Translations under genes and position numbers: made by a program
The notes under the pieces: model-generated
What the model saw: only the letters and a program-made list of their open reading frames with translations
Told to the model about the DNA's origin: nothing
The model's database searches: none
Assembly (NCBI GenBank): GCA_008360975.2
Contig: CM039211.1
Span: forward strand, 45,717,031 to 45,781,030
Source: Lichenostomus cassidix
Lineage: Eukaryota; Chordata; Aves; Passeriformes; Meliphagidae
Length of the DNA: 64,000 nucleotides
Direction: 5' to 3'
Shown: positions 35,893 through 47,440 of the stretch, piece after piece
Position numbering within the stretch: the first letter of the stretch is position 1
How the letters are laid out: each line of letters opens with the position of its first letter

Positions 35893-37275
35893 TGCAAGAG
35901 ACAGGTCATCCTCAGGAAAACTGGCATCCTGAGCTGGTAGACAGGGACAGGGAGCAGACTAGCACCAGTGTAATACAGGAGGATGAAGTTAGTGAGCTGT
36001 TGAGCCACTTAGACGTTCTCATGTCTATGGGACCAGATGGGATCCATCCTAATGTGATGAGGAAGCTGGTGGAAGAGCTCACTAAGCCACTCTTCATCAT
36101 TTATCATTAGTCGTGGTTCACTGGGGATGTCCCAGATGACTGGAAGCTGGCCAGTGTGACACCCATTCACAAGAGCCGGAAAGAGGATCTGGAAAACTCC
36201 AGGCCTGTCAGCCTGACCTCGGTGCCCAGCAAGGTTATGGAGCAGATCATCTTGTGTGCCATCACACAGCAGCTATAGTATGGCCAAGGGCTCAGACCCA
36301 GCCAGCATGGATTTAGAAAGGGCAGGTCCTGCCTGGCCAACCTGGCCTCCAATTATGACCAGATGACCGACGTGGAGGTGTTATTTGGTCCTCATCAGAG
36401 GAACCTGTACCACTGGATAGATGGGCTGAATCCGATGATATGGTATAATATTTGGTCCTCATCAGAGGAACCTGTACCACTGGATAAATGGGCTGAATCT
36501 GATGATATGGTATAATAAGAACAAGTGCTGTGTCTGCACTTTGGCCACAACAATTCCCTGCAGTGCTACAGGCTGGGGGCAGAGCATCTAGAGAGTAGCC
36601 AGGCAGAAATGGACCTGAGGGTACTGGCTGACAGCAACTGAACGTGAGCCAGCTGTGTCCAGGCAGCCAAGAAGGACAATGGCATCCTGGCCTGGATCAA
36701 CAGTAGCATGGCCAGCAGGAATAGGACGGGATTGTCACCCTGCACTTGGCACGGGTTAGGTACATCCTGAGTGCTGTGTCCTGTTCTTGGCCCCCCAATT
36801 TAGGAAGGATGTTGAGATGCTGGAGCATGTCCAGGAAGGGCAACAAGGCTGGTGAAATGTCTGGAGAACAGGTCCTGTGAGGAGTGGCTGAGGGAGCTGA
36901 GGTTGTTTATCCTGGAGAAAAGAAGGCTCAGGAGACACCTTGTCACTTTCTATAACTCCCTGAAAAGATGATGTAGCCAACTGGGGATTGGTCTCTTCTC
37001 CCAGGGAACAAGCAACAGGACAAGAGAATACAGTCACAAGCTGCAGCAGAGGGTTTAGGTTGGACACTAGGGGGAAGTTCTTCACTGAAAGGGTGTTTGG
37101 GTAGTGGAATGGGCTGCCCAGGGAAGTGATGTAGTCACCATCCCAGGAGGTGTTTAAGAAAAACTCAGTTATGTGGCACTCAGAGCCATAGTGTATTTGA
37201 CAAGGTAATGTCAGATCATAGGTTGAACTTGGTGCTCTCAAAGGTCTCTTCCAATCTAGTTGATTCTGTGGTTAG
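35893..37275 (+). mobile_element. Long CR1 LINE fragment (about 1.4 kb)
   Basis: This copy reaches further 5' in ORF2 than most others here. It encodes the conserved GPDGIHP region of the RT fingers (36030 area) and a decayed RPVSLT-type block. At about 36380 it jumps past the RT core to the region 'gaggaacctgtaccactgg', which is present twice in tandem. It then continues through 'aacaagtgctgtgtctgcac', 'ttaggttggacactaggg', 'tgggctgcccagggaagtg' and 'tcttccaatctagttgattctgtg' at the 3' end. A stop and deletions disrupt the frame. The 161-codon minus-strand frame across it is an antisense artefact. Confidence 0.9.
36382..36515 (+). repeat. 67-bp tandem duplication inside CR1
   Basis: Copy 1 is 36382-36448 and copy 2 is 36449-36515. 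They differ at about two positions (gatag/gataa and ccgatg/ctgatg). The unit is ordinary CR1 ORF2 sequence, so the duplication arose within the element. Confidence 0.95.
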
Positions 37276-37294
37276 AAAATTAGTGCACATACCA

Positions 37295-37331
37295 TATCCC
37301 TGATGTAATTGATAAAATTACATCAGGGATA
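37295..37331. repeat. Perfect 16-bp inverted repeat with 5-nt loop
   Basis: Arm TATCCCTGATGTAATT (37295-37310), loop GATAA, and an exactly complementary arm at 37316-37331. It begins about 20 bases after the CR1 3' end. No T-run follows, and no family is recognised. Confidence 0.95.
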
Positions 37332-40300
37332 AATCTGAAACTTTTTTTTTGTTAATTAAGGGTAACTACTTATTTTACTTTCTTAAAAAGGAGGAAAAAA
37401 GAGGAAAAAAAAAAGAAAAGTGATGATGCTTTGAGCAGGTTTTGGGTTTTTATAAACCTGAGAAATATTCTTCTGGAATTTTTCCAAAAATCTAGTAAAA
37501 AGACTACTATTAATGTTGATGGCCTGCCAATTAATTTTTTTTTCAAGCACTTCTAATGAGCTTGATCTTATAACCCCTTGTTGGTCATGTCAACATGTTA
37601 TACTTTCTTCGGTGTGCAGGTTTTTATATCTTTCATATTCATTACTTTCACTGAGCTCGTAAAAAACATAAAGTAAATGAGTCACAGTTTATACCTCTGC
37701 CTTGCAAAAATGGAGAGGAAGATGGAATTTGCCCAATAAACTTCTAAAGAACTTTATAAATCCCATATGCAGTGTCCAATTTATTGTTTTACACATTGAG
37801 AACTAAAATTTAATCCACTCTTTGCTATGTCTTTTATTTTCTCTGTATTTTATATTTGTTATGAGAGCAGAGAAATGGTTACTTTACTCACTACAGGACT
37901 GAAAGTGCTGTTAAAGTACAAGTTTATCAGAGATTTGATAATTTAAAATTCACATTGAAAATAGAGAATTAAAAATAGACTGAATATTTAGACTGTTGTT
38001 AGGCTATTGGACACATGTTTCAACTGATAATGTCCTGCCTTTTCATCTTCATCCAGCTTCTGCTCACGAATGAAAGAAATTTTCCCAGAGAATAATCTTG
38101 TTGAAAAGTATCTCATAAATTGTCAACATTTGTGGAAATGTTAAGAGTTGAGCTCAAAACTGATCAATATTTGTTTGATGAAATTGCAAAATAAGCAAAC
38201 TCTTTCCCATTTTATATACAGTTATGGTTGGTGTCCAGAAGTTATATTAGAAGCTTTCATGTGGTAATACATGTCCAGCATGGGTTTTTTTCAATACTTC
38301 TTATCTCTGAACAAATATTAGGACAAAACTCCCATTATCTTTCAGGAAAATGTATTATTTTGAGTGTGTGCATATGCATATTCTGTTGAAGAGTTTTCCT
38401 GAATCTTTATGCTCAGTAATATATTGTATAGAAATAAAACCTTGAAAATTGTGTAATGAAACAGAAAACTTACTTTACCGTCCGTGGGATGATGGGTTCC
38501 ACAAATGCATGATTTCCTGCGTAGAAAGAAGAAAAAAGTGTTGGGGCCCATTTTCAAAGATTTGCCCAATAGATTCACCTATATTTACTTGGACATTTAG
38601 TCTAGTAAAATCTGATCTCAGCTGAGTATTTCAATATTTTTATGAGAAAATCATTTATGTATAATGTAAACAAATACACAATTAAATGTAGTGTTAGTCT
38701 TAAGCAAAAGGCCGTAAAATTATTTTAGTCCATAACATCAATTAAAAATAGTTATTTGGATAAATGCATCAAGGAACACAATATAAAATCTAAGACTCTG
38801 AGTCAGGTCAAAGATTTAGCTGTCTCAGCATGGTTTTTCCAGTGGCACTTGAGTGTAAATGTTTAAATTATTTTTCTTCTGAAGTAGCTTACAGCTTCTG
38901 TCAGTCAGATTGTCTGTTCCTCTCAGCCCTTTGTGCTACACTGAAATGGAAAAGTGGGAAAGGATAACGAAGAAGACTTCAATCTGAGAACAATCGATCA
39001 GAGAACATTTCAAATTTTTTTCAGTTTTAGACTTCATTACTGGATATGTTGAGTAAAGTTTCTCTTTTATTATTGTGTCAAATTCAACCAACCTTTTAGA
39101 GAATTTTTTTTAAAGTTGTATTTCACAATGCAATTCCTTAGAAATTTTAATCTAATTTAAAAATTAAAGTAACTAGAGAGGAGAAAAATTAAGTACATGT
39201 CATGTGCTAGAACACATAGTTCTGTGTACTCCTAGCAGTTCCTTCAAGTACAATCTCTTCCTTCCATCTACTCCTAGTTCACTTGCATTTGTGTATTGAT
39301 AAATTGCTTGCAGTGCATCTGAATGAACAACTTGAATAGGTGTATGCAACTTCTAGGATATTATTTTTTTTGTTTGTTTGTTTCCCATGACATGTCAAAA
39401 GTAAGGAATTTTTGTGGTATGATTTGTCCTTTTGACTGCTGATAACCCTACCAGTGTTTATCAAAATTTGTTTCTGAACTGAAACTTGATATTTATTTGG
39501 ACTATGTGTATACTGGTAGACCAAAATTAGCCTTATATTGGATCATCTTATCAATAATGAGGAATTAGGAGAAAAAACAGAAGTAACCTGCATTCAGAAA
39601 ACAACTTTGAAGCATATATATCTGCAAAAATCTTTTAACAGAAAGTAGTTAATTCTAGAGGTAATAACAGAGGAGATTTCTTTGTGTAACTGAGCAGAAT
39701 TCAGCACCCCATATGTCAGCTTTACATGACAGATTATTAATAAACTGCCACTCTTATCAGTAGATACCAATTGGCAGTGTCTGCCCTTTCTGAATTTGAA
39801 TTTCTAGAATTTTATTCTTAAGTATTCTTGCTCTCTAATATACTTTCAGTACACGCCAGTCTCCTCACTATGAAGAAAATATGCATAGTTCTTGTACCAT
39901 ATAGATTACAAAAAATAAATATAGCAGAATAGTAAAACAAAAATCAACTGTACTCACTTTGCAGTGCAGAAGATGAGGACTGGAGAAGATAGGGCTATTT
40001 TTGTAGCTGGACATATAGGAAAGGTTATAGGAAATATTCCAGTGGATAGTAGAAATCAGACTTCTCTGAACAGAGACACAGAAGTATATTGTTAATAAAT
40101 GATGGATTTTTTTAATACTTAAGGTTTTTTACTTGCTTCCAAAATTATTGCAAACCCCTTTGCAGATCAATCCCAGTGAAAACCTAACAAAATTTTCATT
40201 ACCCTTAGAGATTGGTGATATAGTCTATATAGTGGAATGCCAGCTAATCCCTTCACACAGAATAGCTCTTTATGAAGTAAAGAGTGAAACTCTTGCATAA

Positions 40301-40404
40301 TACAAACAAGATGCTGTTTTTTTGAGGCCTACTTTGTTCATTTTTATGCACTTGGAGAACATTTTCCTATATCAGATGTATGTCTTCTCTCTTCGAAATC
40401 CAAT
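37332..40404. other. Unique AT-rich DNA
   Basis: No recognised gene or mobile element. Confidence 0.5.
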
Positions 40405-40690
40405 TTTTTTTCCCTTTTCCTTTTTCTTTTTCTTTTTTTCTTTTTCTTTTTCTTTTTTTCTTTTTCTTTTTCTTTTTCTTTTTTCTTTTTTTCTTTTTTG
40501 TTTTCTTTTTCTTTGGCTTTTTTTTCCTTTTTCCTTTTCTTTTGTCTTTGTCTTTGTCTTTGTCTTTGTCTTTGTCTTTGTCTTTGTCTTTGTCTTTGTC
40601 TTGTCTTTTTTGTCTTTGTCTTCTTTGTCTTTGTCTTTGTCTTTTCTTTCTTCCTTTTCCTTTTCCTTTTCCTTTTCCTTTTCCCTATTT
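40405..40690 (+). repeat. Pyrimidine-rich compound hexanucleotide array
   Basis: Three adjacent arrays lie on one strand: TTTTTC units (about 40410-40520), TTTGTC/CTTTGT units (about 40543-40650), then TTTTCC units (about 40655-40684). The plus strand holds almost no A over about 280 bases. The Phe/Leu/Ser-rich open frames in all three plus-strand frames (up to 132 codons) are artefacts of the repeat. Confidence 0.95.
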
Positions 40691-41120
40691 CAGGTAAAGA
40701 ATTATATGATAGAGCTGTAAAAGAGTGAGATTAGACCACTGTCAGGGCATCATTTGCAATTCCTCTATTTCTACCTGAAAAATTAATTTCTCTTTATTTT
40801 TAAGACATCAGTTCATATCAACTCTGCTGCCCATAAGGAGATAATTGAAGTAATTTTCTTCCATCTATACTTCTTTTTAAGTGTATGAAGATCTAGGATT
40901 ACAATAATCTGGGAATGTTTGTTGAAGTTAATGTAATTGGTAGGAGCTGAGTGGAGGCATATATTCTTTAGAGAAGTTCATAGATGTTCGTACTGCCACC
41001 TTTTGAAAAAAATTCAGGTGAGAGAGAATAGGAGGAACTCCAGGACAAAATGAGGCTCTCATGCCCCTGAATATCTCGCAGTCTCTGCTACCTGGATGTT
41101 GCTTCTGGGACGCAGACAGG
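40691..41120. other. Unclassified AT-rich DNA
   Basis: It begins with CAGGTAAAG directly after the pyrimidine array (see findings). Otherwise nothing is recognised. Confidence 0.45.
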
Positions 41121-41310
41121 GATATCTCTCACCTGAATAGATTGCTCAAAGCCCCTAACCTTGAAATAGTTTTAGGGATGAGACATCCACAACTTGGGGC
41201 AGCCTGTGCAGTATCTCACCACCCTCAAAATAAAAAAATTCTTGCTGATGTCCAATATCATCCACTATCTAATCTTATGAGTTATTTAGAAAAAGATTTA
41301 GTCTAATCTT
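41121..41310 (-). mobile_element. Short CR1 LINE 3' fragment
   Basis: The antisense blocks 'caaagcccctaaccttgaa', 'gggatgagacatccacaac' and 'tatctcaccaccctc' lead to 'aaattcttgctgatgtcc', followed by 'ctatctaatcttatgag'. This is the usual antisense CR1 3' order. The tail itself is not preserved. Confidence 0.75.
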
Positions 41311-41580
41311 TCTAATGTCTACCAGGTTTCCTTTTTGTCATTCCAGGAAATTACATTTCTACATAGTTTTCCATAGGTGTCAATCTTGAGTTTATAATCT
41401 CCTTTCCCATACATCTGAAAGCATGCTTAGTTTCTGGAGAAAAGCTGACTGAAAAATATGAAGCATTATGCTTTTCTTTTTTAATTCTTTCTTTTTTAGC
41501 TGCCACTCTGCAGCCTCCTTTATACGTATCCATTTCTAGACATTTTAAACATGGAATCTACCTTAAGTATCTTAAAGTGG
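41311..41580. other. Unclassified DNA
   Basis: No recognised feature. Confidence 0.45.
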
Positions 41581-41613
41581 TGTATTTTTTATGTATTTTT
41601 TATGTATTTTTTT
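41581..41613 (+). repeat. 11-bp tandem repeat, three copies
   Basis: The unit TGTATTTTTTA occurs at 41581 and 41592, and a third copy starts at 41603 with a T in the last position. Confidence 0.9.
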
Positions 41614-43636
41614 CTTCGAGTTGCCTTAATATGATAAACAAATGCTGAAATCCTGGGAAATTTTCACCTTTTAGAATAAAACCACCCCCTTCTCCCGATA
41701 ATGTTGGACACAGGTTTTTATCTGCAGTTTAAAAGAAAAAATTTTAGTTATTTTCATCCAGTTTAATTAAATTTTTTGTCAAAATTTCAGAAACTATGGG
41801 AGGAAAGTTACTGCTGGTTTAAATAATTTCTTCTTTTTTCTTCATGGTTTGATTTGCAAATCTCAGAGGAGGACAATAGTTCTGCTTAGGTGTAATTACC
41901 CTAAATTTTTTAGTGTGGGCAGGGAAATAGTGCAGTAAGAGTGTCCATATACCACAACATGCAGAATACATATTTAAGCAATATTAATGTGAATACAAGA
42001 CCCTAAATTGTCCATGAAAAATATCTAAGGCAAGATCTTAGTTATCCTCAGTGATTCATGCCATCTGGAAAGGGCATGTAACCTGGAAAAGAAACCAAAA
42101 AACAACCAACTGAAAGAAAACTGGGACAAGGTAGTAAAATATTGCATCAGTTTCATTCTTCTACTGCCTGAACAGGAGAGAATTTAAACCAAAGGAAATA
42201 TACACTGGCATAACATGTTCTGAGACAAGGAGCTGTTTCTGAAAGGATATTACAGCTTTCAGCCTGAATCTTCCCCCTCCACCAAAACCATGAAAGTGAT
42301 TCTGTATGATAGTGCAGACATGACACAAAGGCTTCTTCCTAACTAATTCCTTCACATCTAGCAGGATGTCCAGCAGTCCAGGTTTACCTCTTTTTATTAG
42401 TTTTAATTAGACATAAGACAAAAAAAAAGGCATTAAAAATGTAAATAGAGATTGCAAAAAGGGTAGTAGATGATACTTCTCTAGAGCACACATCCACCCC
42501 ATCACAAGAGAGAAGACCACGCTCCTCCAGATTCTAAACTTAAGCAAATGCTTTTCCCAGTGGTAAACTTTATTCTTTCTCTCCTTCTTTGGAATGGTTG
42601 AGCCAGTATTCCATTTGCTAATTTTTTTAAATAAAGCAAAGGCAAAGAAATTAGTTGTGAAAAAAATCTGTATGTTATGTCATGCAGTCTCTATATTCCT
42701 TTCCAACCAAAGCAGTTTACTCATTCATAGAGGAAATAGAAGAGACACTGATAATTCATAACTTTGAACTGGGTTATTTGTCTGTTGCTTGGTCTGTTCT
42801 GACTGATTATTATTGCTCTCAGGCATCTCTTTTTCCTTCTGAAAGGATTGACATCTCGGTGCTACAGTGATGGGCCTCAAGAAGAATCTTCCTAGCTGGA
42901 GGAGACTTTCTCCCTTTGCTTCAGCCTAGCAAGACAATCTGAAAATAAATGACCAAAATACAATATATGGATGTAACAGTGGCACTTCAACTTCATAAAC
43001 CAATACCAGTTGCTGTATTGTGTGGATTTGGGAGGCAATTCACAGTTAAGGCAACACAGTAATCTAAATCTTTTTAAGTACAGATCTTAAGCACCAGTAT
43101 GTGATTCTGTCATAACCACACTGTCACAAGGCTGCAGTTATTGATTAGGAAAGAATAATAGCAGAAGATTTGGCATGGTGACTTGTGCTCGAAGCATGTT
43201 GGGTACTAAGCACAGGGTGAAAGACAAATTAACGCCTTCAGCTCAGTAACAGCTGCTGCATGGCATTCCCCTTGTTATAGACCATGAGGACTCTGCTGAG
43301 ATGTGTGATTTATCATAGAATATTTGTCATGTCTACATCAAAATGTACATATTTCTTTGTTAAGTCACATGATCATTTTTACAACTCCTACCTTTTTGCA
43401 GTTCTTTAAGCATGTACAGCAGAACTATGGTAAATGATGCAGCATATTTCTTTCAGTATTCAGTGTTTCTCTCCTGCTTTCATGTATAAAACATAGCTAA
43501 TTATAGAAAACACTGGCATCACTGAAAAAAAAACTAGAAAGGAATGCAGTTTTGTATATTCACTGAGAAGGAACAAGTATTTTGAATCCTGAAAGAGTGC
43601 CCTGCTGAATCATGGTGGTACACATGTACCACAGTC
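41614..43636. other. Unique AT-rich DNA
   Basis: No recognised gene or repeat family. Confidence 0.5.
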
Positions 43637-43818
43637 ATAGAATGGATTGGATTGGAAAGGACTTTAAAGATCATCTAGTTCCAACCCCACTGCCACAGAT
43701 AGAGACACCCTCACTAGGCCAGAGTCCTCAAAGCCCATCCAACCTGGCCTTGAACAATTGAAGGGATGGCACATTCACAGTTTCTCTGAGCAACCTGTTA
43801 ACAATATCTCACCACTCT
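43637..43818 (-). mobile_element. CR1 LINE 3' end (left part, split by insertion)
   Basis: The plus strand starts at the complement of the tail ('gtcatagaatggattgg'). It then shows the classic antisense 3' blocks 'ttaaagatcatctagttcc', 'ccatccaacctggccttgaa' and 'gagcaacctg', and breaks in 'tctcaccactct'. The rest of the same element resumes at 44464 with 'ccctcacataaagaatttct', which is exactly where the consensus should continue. Confidence 0.87.
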
Positions 43819-44463
43819 TTGTAGAGCCCTGGTCTTCTATTGGTGAGTTTATTTTAAAGGGTCTTAAGGTACTACTTTTCTCCAAAGTGGCACAACAAAA
43901 AACTTGACAAAAGTTCCTGGGAGGTTAAAACCCAAATTTATTAGCAAATCTTAGATTAGGAATTTGGCAAAATTTAAAACAAATATTCAATCAAATTAAA
44001 ACATTTCATACAATTTTGGCTCTAAACAAACAACATTTAAGTTGCCCAGATTTCAGGAAGAGGAAATTATGCATGCAAAAGGAGAGAAAGAAAGGAAAAG
44101 AGAGAGAAAAGAAAGATATAGCTACAACCTTGGATCTTGCAGGGTCTCAGCTGCTGTAAAATCCAAGGAAAACAGGAGTGTGACCATGATCTTTGTGCTA
44201 TGGTTTTTATTGCTCGTTTCCTGTGGCCAATACCTCCCCTAGGTGGGGCTTCCAGTCATCTGGCCACTCTGGGGTTCGACTGGGACTCCAAGGTGAGGTG
44301 TAGGGTGCTGCTTCCAGTGTTCCAGGTGTGTCAGTGACTGACAGCTGGACTAGAGGCTCCAGGCAGTGTACTATCACACTTTTCTCAGAGCTTGTCCTGT
44401 CCCCTACACACACACACACTTCAGTTGTTTTGAGCCAGTAATCATTTTCACTGGTCTCCCACA
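43819..44463 (-). mobile_element. LTR-like insertion inside CR1
   Basis: About 645 bp of unrelated sequence separates two consecutive parts of one CR1. On the minus strand it starts TGTGGGAGACC at 44463, near a near-duplicated flank (CACTCT on the left, CACCCT on the right), and has AATAAA-type motifs (for example near 44205). Its size, its TG/CA-like edges and the imperfect 5-6-bp flank duplication suggest an old solo LTR. No TATA box was fixed and the family is not named. It contains an ACAC run at 44406-44419 and a purine-rich stretch at about 44060-44125. Confidence 0.5.
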
Positions 44464-45850
44464 CCCTCACATAAAGAATTTCTTTTAAATATTTAAAATA
44501 AGTATTACCTCTGTTAGTTTAGAATTATTTCCACTTGTCTTATCACTCTCTGCCTGTGTATATAGTCACTCTCCCTCTCTTTTACAAGCACTTGTTAAAT
44601 ACTGAAAGGCTGGAATGAGGTGTCCCTGAAATCTGCCCATCTCCAGGCTGAAAGCCTCCAGCTCTGTCAGCCTGTCTTCATAAGAAAGGTGTTCCAGCCC
44701 TTTGGTCTTCCAGGACCATTTTTGAGGCTTTCATCTCTGTGACAGGTCCATGTCTTCCTCATGTTGGGGTCCCAGTCCTGGAGGGCCAAGGTCTCAAGAG
44801 GGCAGAGTAGGAGCAGGAAAATCACCTCCCTTGGCCTTATGGCCAGTCTTCTTTTGATGCAGCCCAGGATGCTCTTGGCTTTCTGGACTGCAAGCACACA
44901 CTGCTGGTTGATGTCCAGATTCCATTCACAAGAACTCTTTTCCACCAGGATGCTCCTAAAGAGTCCTCTCCCAGGCTTACTCAGGGGTTTCCCTGACCCT
45001 GGTGTAGCACCTTGCATTTGGAGTTGTTGAACTTCTTGAGGTTCTCATGGTAATTCTTCTCAACTTTGTTCAGATCCCCTTGGATGGCATTCATCATCTG
45101 TGGTGTCAACAGCAGCACTGAAGCGTCATTTGCAAACTTGCTGAAGGTGCACTTGATCCCACTGTCTATGTAATTGATAAAGATAACAAAGAGCAACACT
45201 CCCAAGACAGAGCCCTGAGAGGCACCACAAGTCACCACAAGTCACCAGCCTCCACACAGACATTAACCAAAACTCCCTGGTTCCATCCATCTAGCCATTT
45301 CCTTACTCACCAAGTCATTCACCCTCCACATCCATGTCTCTCCAATATGGAGATAAGTTAGTTATGTACAACTGTATTTAAGAACTTACAAAAACTTAGG
45401 TAGATGACATCAGTCAGTGTTCCTCTCTTAACTCTTGCAGTCATTCCATTGCAGAAGGCAACCAGATTGTTCAGGTAGAATTTGCCATTAGTGAAACGTC
45501 TGCCTCAGATCATGTCCTTGTTTCGCATGTGCCTTAACATTCCTTCCATGAAGATCTATTTCATCATCTTTTCCGACACAGAGGTAGGGCTCACTGGTCT
45601 GTAATTCCCCTTCTTCCCTTCTCTCTTTTAAAAAATGGGAGGGGTGTTTAATTTCTCCCATCACTGGGGACTTTGCCTGATCACCATTAGTTTTCATCTA
45701 CCATGGAGAGTGCCTTGGCAATTACATCTGTGATCGATCCCTCAGGACCCTGGGGTCCAGGTCATCAGGCCCCACAAACTTGTGCTTATTCAGTTTCATC
45801 AAGTGGTCAAACCTGCTTTCCGCTTACAGTGGGAGGGACTTCACTCCTGC
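44464..45850 (-). mobile_element. CR1 LINE ORF2 fragment (right part)
   Basis: About 1.4 kb of antisense ORF2 follows the CR1 consensus without large gaps. Blocks include 'aagaatttctttt', 'tcagcctgtcttcataag', 'ttgatgcagcccaggatgc', 'tgtagcaccttgca', 'ttgatcccactgtctatg', 'catgtctctccaatatgg', 'gtagatgacatcagtc' and 'ggtctgtaattcccc'. The minus-strand frame 44981-45238 keeps SQGSVLG and the RT core, but its catalytic motif reads FANDA instead of FADDT. With 43637-43818 this is one copy of about 1.57 kb. Confidence 0.9.
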
Positions 45851-46960
45851 AAACCCCACCTAGAGCTATTGAATGTGAGTCTTACTTTCTGTGGAGAGCT
45901 TCTTGGCAGCCATTTTCAGACTGATTGTCTATTTTCTCATAGATGGTACCTTGCGAATACATAATGTTGATAACTATTAAGGAAAAATCTCGTTATACTC
46001 AGATTTCTAACCCTTTAAATTGTTTCTTTGACATCTAATCAAGATGCAATTTTTCTTCAAACAAGATTGTGTTTTCAGAATCTTTACAGAACAACCTTGA
46101 AAATGGTAGTATTGGGAATAATGACTTCGAAGTCAGCATGATTTCACAGAAAAAATGACTAGTCAGGAAGCCATCACTGACTCTTCATTAAATTGCTTCA
46201 TTTAGAGAACTTGAAGTTCTAGTCAGAGTTCCTAGGAATCCTATGCAGTTTGTCTGAAATTTGGTAACATGTGCCAGCATCTCACCATATTTTCTTAAAT
46301 ATAAAGCAAAACTCCTTGATATTTTAATCATTCTTTGATAAACTAGGAAGCAGAGTTCTTAAAAGAAGGATATAACAAATATCCTTTTAATAACGAAGGG
46401 CAAAATTTAGTTTCAAGGCGTTAAGATGGAACAGATACATCAAGGTTACAGCATCCTAGTCCTTTACACTGACATTACAATATTCAGTTATATGGTATAA
46501 GTGAATTATTTACTTGAAGTTTAATCACATTCATCTACTCTTGTTTATGATTTTACTACTCCTGTGTTTACACATGACCTAGTTTTCTTTGCACTTACAC
46601 CTACTGCAAGCACTTATAACAGAACCAGTTGAACACAAACCAGATTAAATATTTAGACACTCTTCATGCTACTCTTCTGCCCTATTTCACTAGTAAAAAT
46701 GACCAGAGAATACTTTCAGCAGTCAGTGAATCTTTTATTTTATGAGATATATGTGCAGCATCTGCAGTTGTAATGATTTTTATAAAAATTACTTTAAAAA
46801 TACAACTTCATAAATAGAGATTAAGTAGAAATTATCTATACAAATACAACTCTTGTAAAAACAAACCAGGTTTTGTTTTACCAGTTTTGTTTTTCTAGTC
46901 ATTCATACTCTTGAAGTAGTTTGCCTAAGGCTACAGATTCATTTCATGTGTTTTCCTAAT
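45851..46960. other. Unclassified to unique AT-rich DNA
   Basis: The first 60 or so bases may be the fading 5' edge of the CR1. The rest shows nothing recognisable. Confidence 0.45.
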
Positions 46961-47440
46961 TCTATTCTCCTCGGTTAGGTGAGTGCTAATCTCCTTTCAA
47001 GACTGGTCTGATTTTTCGATTTCAAGAGAGCAGCTAAGCTAGAGTCTAGAGTCCAAAACGCTATTATGGCTGTAGAAGAGTGCCAAAAGTGACCGGAATC
47101 TGAAACTAACTCCCCTAGGTAGAGGAAATCCCCACCGCTGAACTTTGTTTCGCTGAGCTAGAGCAAGAGTAAAGATGAGAGGCGCATAAGGAAAGCGAAT
47201 GTGCTAAAACCTTGGCAAGTGCTGCAGCTATTGAGGGTGGGTGCCATTGTAACTCCATAGCAGTAGAGTGAGCATGACTGAACAAGAGATGGCAGCAGCT
47301 GGAAAGAGACTGTGCCTGCAGGAAAAAGGGAGGGGAAGGCAACTACACTGTGGTACTCGAAAACTGTCGCTGTGATTTAAACTCTGACAGGAGTTCTGTG
47401 TAGTAGGGGTGGTGCCATCCGATTGATTTGTGATACACAA
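46961..47440. other. CpG-enriched non-repetitive island
   Basis: About eleven CpG dinucleotides occur in roughly 460 bases, while much of the AT-rich surroundings has very few. No CR1, LTR or SINE match is recognised. Minus-strand open frames of 75 and 89 codons overlap and have no domain signature. It may be a regulatory element, a noncoding first exon, or an unrecognised repeat. Confidence 0.4.

Noticed and set aside
36756..37241. 161-codon minus-strand open frame
   Set aside because: It is the antisense of the plus-strand CR1 3' region, where CR1 copies commonly give open antisense frames.
40322..40728. Overlapping 76-132-codon Phe/Leu/Ser-rich frames
   Set aside because: They are translations of the pyrimidine hexamer array, open in all three plus-strand frames because stops cannot form.
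44667..45030. 116-codon minus and 89-codon plus frames
   Set aside because: Both lie in antisense CR1 ORF2. The minus frame is decayed CR1 protein, not a host gene.
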